Source: a virus. Taken from it: a stretch of 64,000 bases of DNA. Below the pieces are notes generated by a model. The model did no database searches. It had not been told where the DNA came from and saw only the letters and a program-made list of their open reading frames with translations. The stretch covers positions 1-64,000 of IMG/VR virus record IMGVR_UViG_3300047095_000752. One strand, given 5' to 3'. Both the position numbers and the translations under genes were made by a program. Shown one piece after another: positions 60,332 through 64,000 of this stretch. Position 1 is the first letter of the stretch; each line of letters starts with the position of its first letter.

Positions 60332-60625
60332 TTAAGCTGAAATTACAATAGGAGTTATATAAATTTTAATTATAGATTCATCTTTACATACCTCATATAA
60401 TAAGGTATAGTCTAAATTATTAGTACAATATCTTTTCAATTTATTATAGAAATTTGACGGTTTAATTTTGATATAATCTTCACCACCAACTACGAATAAA
60501 TAAATTTCAAATGTTGGGTAAGTTGAAAAATACAATTCTGCTTCATTGGTGTTATGAATTTTAATGTTTGTAGTAGGATTCAATATAATATGCTCTTCCG
60601 TATTCAATACAGATTGCTTACTCAT
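60332..60625 (-). CDS. Hypothetical protein, 97 aa, in E1/E2-like cassette
   Basis: Small strand-rich protein (YPTFEIYLFVVGGEDYIKIK) between the ThiF-like and E2-like genes; its ATG overlaps the ThiF stop. Size and place would suit a ubiquitin-like protein, but I cannot identify a beta-grasp fold and the C-terminus (PIVISA) lacks a Gly-Gly end. Function unknown. Confidence 0.5.
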   Translation of the reverse strand: MSKQSVLNTEEHIILNPTTNIKIHNTNEAELYFSTYPTFEIYLFVVGGEDYIKIKPSNFYNKLKRYCTNNLDYTLLYEVCKDESIIKIYITPIVISA

Positions 60626-61164
60626 AGGCTGGACATCAGATGATTTAACACAATCTGAGTTTCTTTTCCTTTAACTATAGGAAATTTTATACTAATAATA
60701 TCCTCTATTACATAGGATACGGTTAGTAATGAATAGTAATCTGAATTCTTAATGGAATAACTATGAGGTTCATTCAAGTCATTATTTTTAGGAAATTTTA
60801 TTATATGACCATATGGACCGTCTGACGATATCTTCATATAAAATATATCCGACTGATTTTTATTATCCCTACAATCTATATATACCGTGTTGTTAATTTC
60901 ATTATTGGAGTAATCTTTTAAAAATTCTGGGAATTTATTATTAACCGGTCGTAATCCAAGGAGAGGATTTATCTGATATAACTCATCCTCTAAATGATAT
61001 GATTTAGGATATCCAATTTTATTGTGACCGTCTTCCGTAATTACGTCAGGATCTATAAACTCTAATAATTCAAATTTACATTTGGTTTCTAAACTTCTAG
61101 ATGCAAATAGACGTAATAGAGCAGATCCCACAGTCCCACATCCAACTACACTAAGTTTTTTCAT
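60622..61164 (-). CDS. E1-like ThiF-family adenylyltransferase fold protein
   Basis: About 180 aa. A Rossmann nucleotide-binding loop KLSVVGCGTVGSALL (glycines at about 8, 10 and 13) is followed by LLEFIDPDVITEDGHNK, where ThiF/E1 proteins have their IDxDxVexxN segment. Next is TVYIDCRDNKNQSD, matching the D-x-x-DN strand near the adenylate. Shorter than full E1 enzymes and without an obvious catalytic Cys domain. E1-like proteins adenylate the C-terminus of a ubiquitin-like or sulfur-carrier protein. I use the ATG at 61164 (MKKLSVVG) after GGA; an upstream TTG at 61179 is possible. Confidence 0.7.
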   Translation of the reverse strand: MKKLSVVGCGTVGSALLRLFASRSLETKCKFELLEFIDPDVITEDGHNKIGYPKSYHLEDELYQINPLLGLRPVNNKFPEFLKDYSNNEINNTVYIDCRDNKNQSDIFYMKISSDGPYGHIIKFPKNNDLNEPHSYSIKNSDYYSLLTVSYVIEDIISIKFPIVKGKETQIVLNHLMSSL

Positions 61165-61199
61165 TTGCGCATCCAACAACTTAGCTGGGGGATGTTATA

Positions 61200-62492
61200 T
61201 TAGACTGTTTGAAGTTTTTTGGAATTATAGGCGATAAGGGATTTCGCGATGATCTTACCCGTTACTTGGGTTAGACCACTATGTTCAGCCGCAGTATAAT
61301 TGTCGTTAAGAATTCCGGAGAGGCAGAGAAGATTGTAGTACAGGTTGTTGTATGATTCCGGGAAGTTTTCAAGGATATCATCAAACTTGTTACGATTTTC
61401 TTTGCACATTTTGGACTTGATCTTTTTGATATCACTTTCGGTCAGCTTATATTCTTTCATTGCATGTACAGACTTGATAACTTTTTCTTCTTCGATGCGA
61501 TGGATAGAGTCCTTGATGTCGGCGATTTGAAGACCCTTGTGGATATACTTTGTGGCGAATTGATTGATGGTAAAGAAGTCGCGAATAGACTTATCACCCT
61601 GTTTGAAATGGAAGTTAAAGCTGATATGGAAGGAATTCTTGCCGTCATATGAATTTGAGATACACATTTCAATTACGGTCTTATTTGCGCTGAATACTTC
61701 TTCGGATTTGAATCCGGATACAATGTAGAATAGATCTTTCTGGACTTGAGATTCAATTGTGCGGAGGGTCTTTTCAGTCTCAGCAATCCATTCGATAACG
61801 AAGGGTGATATTTTCAGGTCGATCTGGTCGATTGACATTTCAGACTGGATTTTCTTGATAAGATCGTCCATGTGAATGACAACATAATTGTGGGATAGGA
61901 GGGTATTTGAGGTATGGTAGGTGTCAGATCCCGGTACACGGCTATGGGTGGAATAATAATTACTGGGGTTACCGCTTGGGTCCAGAATCTGCTTATATGT
62001 GACTTCAAGCTTATCGAATTCGTTGAATGAATATTCGTTATTTGAATGTTCCACGTTGCGGAGCTTGCTGGCGAAGTCCGGGAGCGTGGCGAGATTACGC
62101 TGCACTTTCTCCCGTGGTGGAGCCTTGGGCTTGGCGGTTGTGTTTGCGTTTGTAGAACCCTTGGGACGACCGCGACCACGCTTCACCGTAACAACAGGGG
62201 CTTCATGTTGCACTGTTGGTGAAGTGATGGGTTGTGTGGGTTCGGGATCTGATGTGTCGGAATTAATATTGAAGATACCGAGAGCTTTGCTATATTCGAC
62301 ATCGTCGTCGTCTTCTTCTTCGATGTCTTCATCTTCATCTTCGTCAATATCTTCGTCGGGTTCGTATGATATAATCGTGCGGGGTTCAAGAAATGGGTTC
62401 GTATTGTCTTCGACACTATCAAAATTGAATGCGTCGTTGATGTTTGAAATAAGTGAATCGGTATCATTAACTTGGTCTACGTGTTCTGACAT
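61200..62492 (-). CDS. AT-hook DNA-binding protein, 430 aa
   Basis: The acidic N-terminal ~80 residues (DEDIDEDEDEDIEEEDD) are followed by an AT-hook (VKRGRGRPKGSTN, about residues 103-115) and an Ala/Lys/Pro linker, then a folded C-terminal domain of about 290 residues without recognised motifs. AT-hooks bind the minor groove of AT-rich DNA, which this genome offers everywhere, including the promoter motif. It could be a genome-organising or transcription factor. ATG at 62492 chosen for the GGAG site. GC content is higher than in its neighbours. Confidence 0.7.
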   Translation of the reverse strand: MSEHVDQVNDTDSLISNINDAFNFDSVEDNTNPFLEPRTIISYEPDEDIDEDEDEDIEEEDDDDVEYSKALGIFNINSDTSDPEPTQPITSPTVQHEAPVVTVKRGRGRPKGSTNANTTAKPKAPPREKVQRNLATLPDFASKLRNVEHSNNEYSFNEFDKLEVTYKQILDPSGNPSNYYSTHSRVPGSDTYHTSNTLLSHNYVVIHMDDLIKKIQSEMSIDQIDLKISPFVIEWIAETEKTLRTIESQVQKDLFYIVSGFKSEEVFSANKTVIEMCISNSYDGKNSFHISFNFHFKQGDKSIRDFFTINQFATKYIHKGLQIADIKDSIHRIEEEKVIKSVHAMKEYKLTESDIKKIKSKMCKENRNKFDDILENFPESYNNLYYNLLCLSGILNDNYTAAEHSGLTQVTGKIIAKSLIAYNSKKLQTV

Positions 62493-62513
62493 GAAAGTCA
62501 ACTCCAATAACCA

Positions 62514-62906
62514 TTACGAGAATGGCTTAATGTTTGGTGAGAAGTGTTTCTTGGCGTGTAGTTCAAACGATTCAAACTTCGCCTTTGCGATATTACTTAG
62601 ATCTCTTATGCTGTCTATGTCATTTAATTCATCACTTACAAATATAATAATTTCATCTGGAATTAATTTTTGTACTTTTAATACAGCTTTACGGTATGAG
62701 TATGGATTTGGTTTAAATACCTTCCCGCCCGTATATATTTTCACTGGATATATCCCGTGTTTAAAGCACCACCACATTATTTTAAACCGTGAGAATATAG
62801 TCCTATTGGTCACCAAATAATAGTCTATATCGTACTCGTACAATATATTATTTTTTGGATCGAAATTCTTTTGCAATGTTTCGAACGATAGTATTATATT
62901 CTTCAT
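62514..62906 (-). CDS. HAD-like protein, 130 aa
   Basis: Partial HAD phosphatase look: YYLVTNRTIFSRFKIMWW (motif II type), GGKVFKPNPYSYRKAV (motif III lysine) and IIFVSDELNDIDSIRD (motif IV acids). The usual N-terminal DxD nucleophile motif is replaced (IILSFETL), so it may be inactive or binding-only. ATG after GGAATT. First gene after the promoter at 63010. Confidence 0.55.
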   Translation of the reverse strand: MKNIILSFETLQKNFDPKNNILYEYDIDYYLVTNRTIFSRFKIMWWCFKHGIYPVKIYTGGKVFKPNPYSYRKAVLKVQKLIPDEIIIFVSDELNDIDSIRDLSNIAKAKFESFELHAKKHFSPNIKPFS

Positions 62907-63009
62907 AATAATTCCAACAATAAAAATATAGGTTTCATATTATAACAACTATAGACCTTTAAGTAAAGTTGACCCCATCTTTGTAAAAAAGATGAATGAG
63001 ACTTAAGGT

Positions 63010-63030
63010 CAATAATTAATATATATAATA
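63010..63030 (-). promoter_or_regulatory. Phage promoter motif
   Basis: The - strand reads TATTATATATATTAATTATTG, just after the SbcC-like gene stop. A CATCTTT…AAAGATG hairpin lies about 20 nt downstream in the leader. Confidence 0.7.
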
Positions 63031-63043
63031 GCATTGGATTCGT

Positions 63044-64000
63044 TTACATCCGGAGTTCTTCGTCAGCTTGAATCCATTCCTTTTGAGTATGTGTTATTAA
63101 TAATACGAGGTAGTCTTTGGATAGCATTTCAAATATACTCACCACTATAGACGAATTCTCTTCATCGAGGGAATCTAATAATTCGTCAAGTAAAAGTATA
63201 TTAGTTTTATACCCAGACATATATTCTAACAGATATCGTATACACAGTAGAATAATAATATTAGCAAGTTTAGTCTCACCGGCAGATAGGTCGGCGTATT
63301 CGGATAGTTTTGTATTATGTACAACATTTATACTGAATTTATTGTTACTCTTACCAGACTTTAGTGTCTTCTGGCTTGAGAACGTGACACGTAAAACGCC
63401 TATGAACTCCGATAGTTCTCTGGCTTTTTTATTGAGAATTGGAATGGACTCATCCATGAGAACAGACTTTATGCCTACATCCCCGAAAGCCTTCTTCCAA
63501 AATTTAACGATTTCAAGCTCTTCGTTTACGGCTTCGACTGCGGTGTAAAGATTTGCTTTTTCCGCACCCAATATTTTTATATTATCTTTTGTAGTTTTAA
63601 TAAATTCTTTTGTATTTTTCTTTACCGCTAATGTTGTTGATGTGATCACTTCCATCTTTTTAGTTATATCCGACAATTCTTCATTTTTAGAATTTATTGT
63701 ATCTTGTCGCTCATTGAGGGATCTGAGGTCGATATTGATATTCGATTTATCGATTTCGCATTGGTGTATTTGTTGTTCATACGCCTGTATAGATGATATG
63801 TGTCCGCCCTTAAACTCCGCTACTTTAGCTTGAAAGTCTGTATTGAATTTAGTCTTAAGTTTGGTAATTTCATTCTTTATATGATCACCTTTAGTATCCA
63901 ATTGAATTTTTAACTGGTCTAGTTTATTCTTAAGTGTTTCAGTTGATAGTGTGAGTGTAGATTTGAATCCAGTTATATCACCATTAAGTTTAGCTATTTC
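63044..64000 (-). CDS. SbcC/Rad50-like (T4 gp46-type) nuclease ATPase subunit, 5' part outside window
   Basis: The frame is open through the right edge (the last codons read EIAKLNGDITGF), so the N-terminal ATPase half is missing. Visible are a long coiled coil and the C-terminal ABC ATPase half: signature YADLSAGETKLANI, Walker B ILLLDELLDSLDEE, and H-loop LLITHTQKEW. With an SbcD/gp47 partner it processes DNA ends for recombination-dependent replication. The partner gene is not in the window. Confidence 0.88.
   Translation of the reverse strand, partial: EIAKLNGDITGFKSTLTLSTETLKNKLDQLKIQLDTKGDHIKNEITKLKTKFNTDFQAKVAEFKGGHISSIQAYEQQIHQCEIDKSNINIDLRSLNERQDTINSKNEELSDITKKMEVITSTTLAVKKNTKEFIKTTKDNIKILGAEKANLYTAVEAVNEELEIVKFWKKAFGDVGIKSVLMDESIPILNKKARELSEFIGVLRVTFSSQKTLKSGKSNNKFSINVVHNTKLSEYADLSAGETKLANIIILLCIRYLLEYMSGYKTNILLLDELLDSLDEENSSIVVSIFEMLSKDYLVLLITHTQKEWIQADEELRM

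Noticed and set aside
61999-62820. + strand frame (273 aa) with a long serine run
   Set aside because: The Ser run is the antisense of the acidic Asp/Glu codons in the AT-hook protein; it crosses two well-supported - strand genes.
1-64000. CRISPR array
   Set aside because: No series of equal direct repeats separated by equal spacers was seen; the hairpins in 15054-17475 differ from one another in sequence.

Overview
This window is AT-rich DNA from a large tailed phage (myovirus type, probably a jumbo phage) infecting a bacterium. Strong Shine-Dalgarno sites, dense head-to-tail genes and a T4-like large terminase, gp25-like baseplate wedge, tape measure, tail tube and baseplate hub support this. 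The phage also encodes its own multisubunit RNA polymerase as one beta chain and one beta' chain. I cannot name the host or a close relative. Almost all genes read leftward (- strand); only 19726-20484 and 23922-30316 read rightward.

Layout. 1-9603 is a leftward nucleic-acid repair block: NAD-dependent DNA ligase, a separate Hen1 N-terminal (ligase-activating) domain, a fusion of the Hen1 2'-O-methyltransferase to a Pnkp-type RNA ligase, a second DraRnl/Rnl5-type RNA ligase, and an HD-phosphatase/polynucleotide kinase (HD-Pnk), followed by small genes. 9739-13494 holds an unusually GC-rich single-gene unit, small proteins and a DEDD exonuclease. 13570-17500 is an RNA region: tRNAs for Ile(UAU) twice, Leu(UAA), Asn(GUU) and Arg(UCU), several tRNA-like elements with aberrant anticodon arms, a homing endonuclease, a closed 163-nt RNA with a tRNA-like T-arm, and about 1 kb of tightly folded unidentified RNA. 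17506-23753 has small unknown genes around the tail tube gene. 23922-40578 is the morphogenesis block: tail chaperone with a probable +1 frameshift, baseplate genes, tape measure, metalloprotease-like protein and terminase. 40616-45173 has seven tiny genes and a baseplate hub with an inserted repeat. 45266-50268 has a MoxR ATPase with a VWA/metallopeptidase partner. 50336-57993 has the RNA polymerase genes, with a homing endonuclease before and after the beta gene. 58054-64000 has an E1-like (ThiF) and a possible E2-like protein, an AT-hook protein, a HAD-like protein and the end of an SbcC/gp46-like nuclease subunit.

How it works together. A repeated element with the core TATATATWWAWTAKTG on the - strand sits just after stop codons or terminators and just before the next leftward gene or RNA. 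I read it as the phage's own promoter, presumably for the encoded polymerase. The RNA-repair genes could heal, 3'-methylate and reseal tRNAs cut by host anticodon nucleases, while the tRNA cluster replaces or supplements host tRNAs. All functions here are inferred from reading sequence; no database search was possible.
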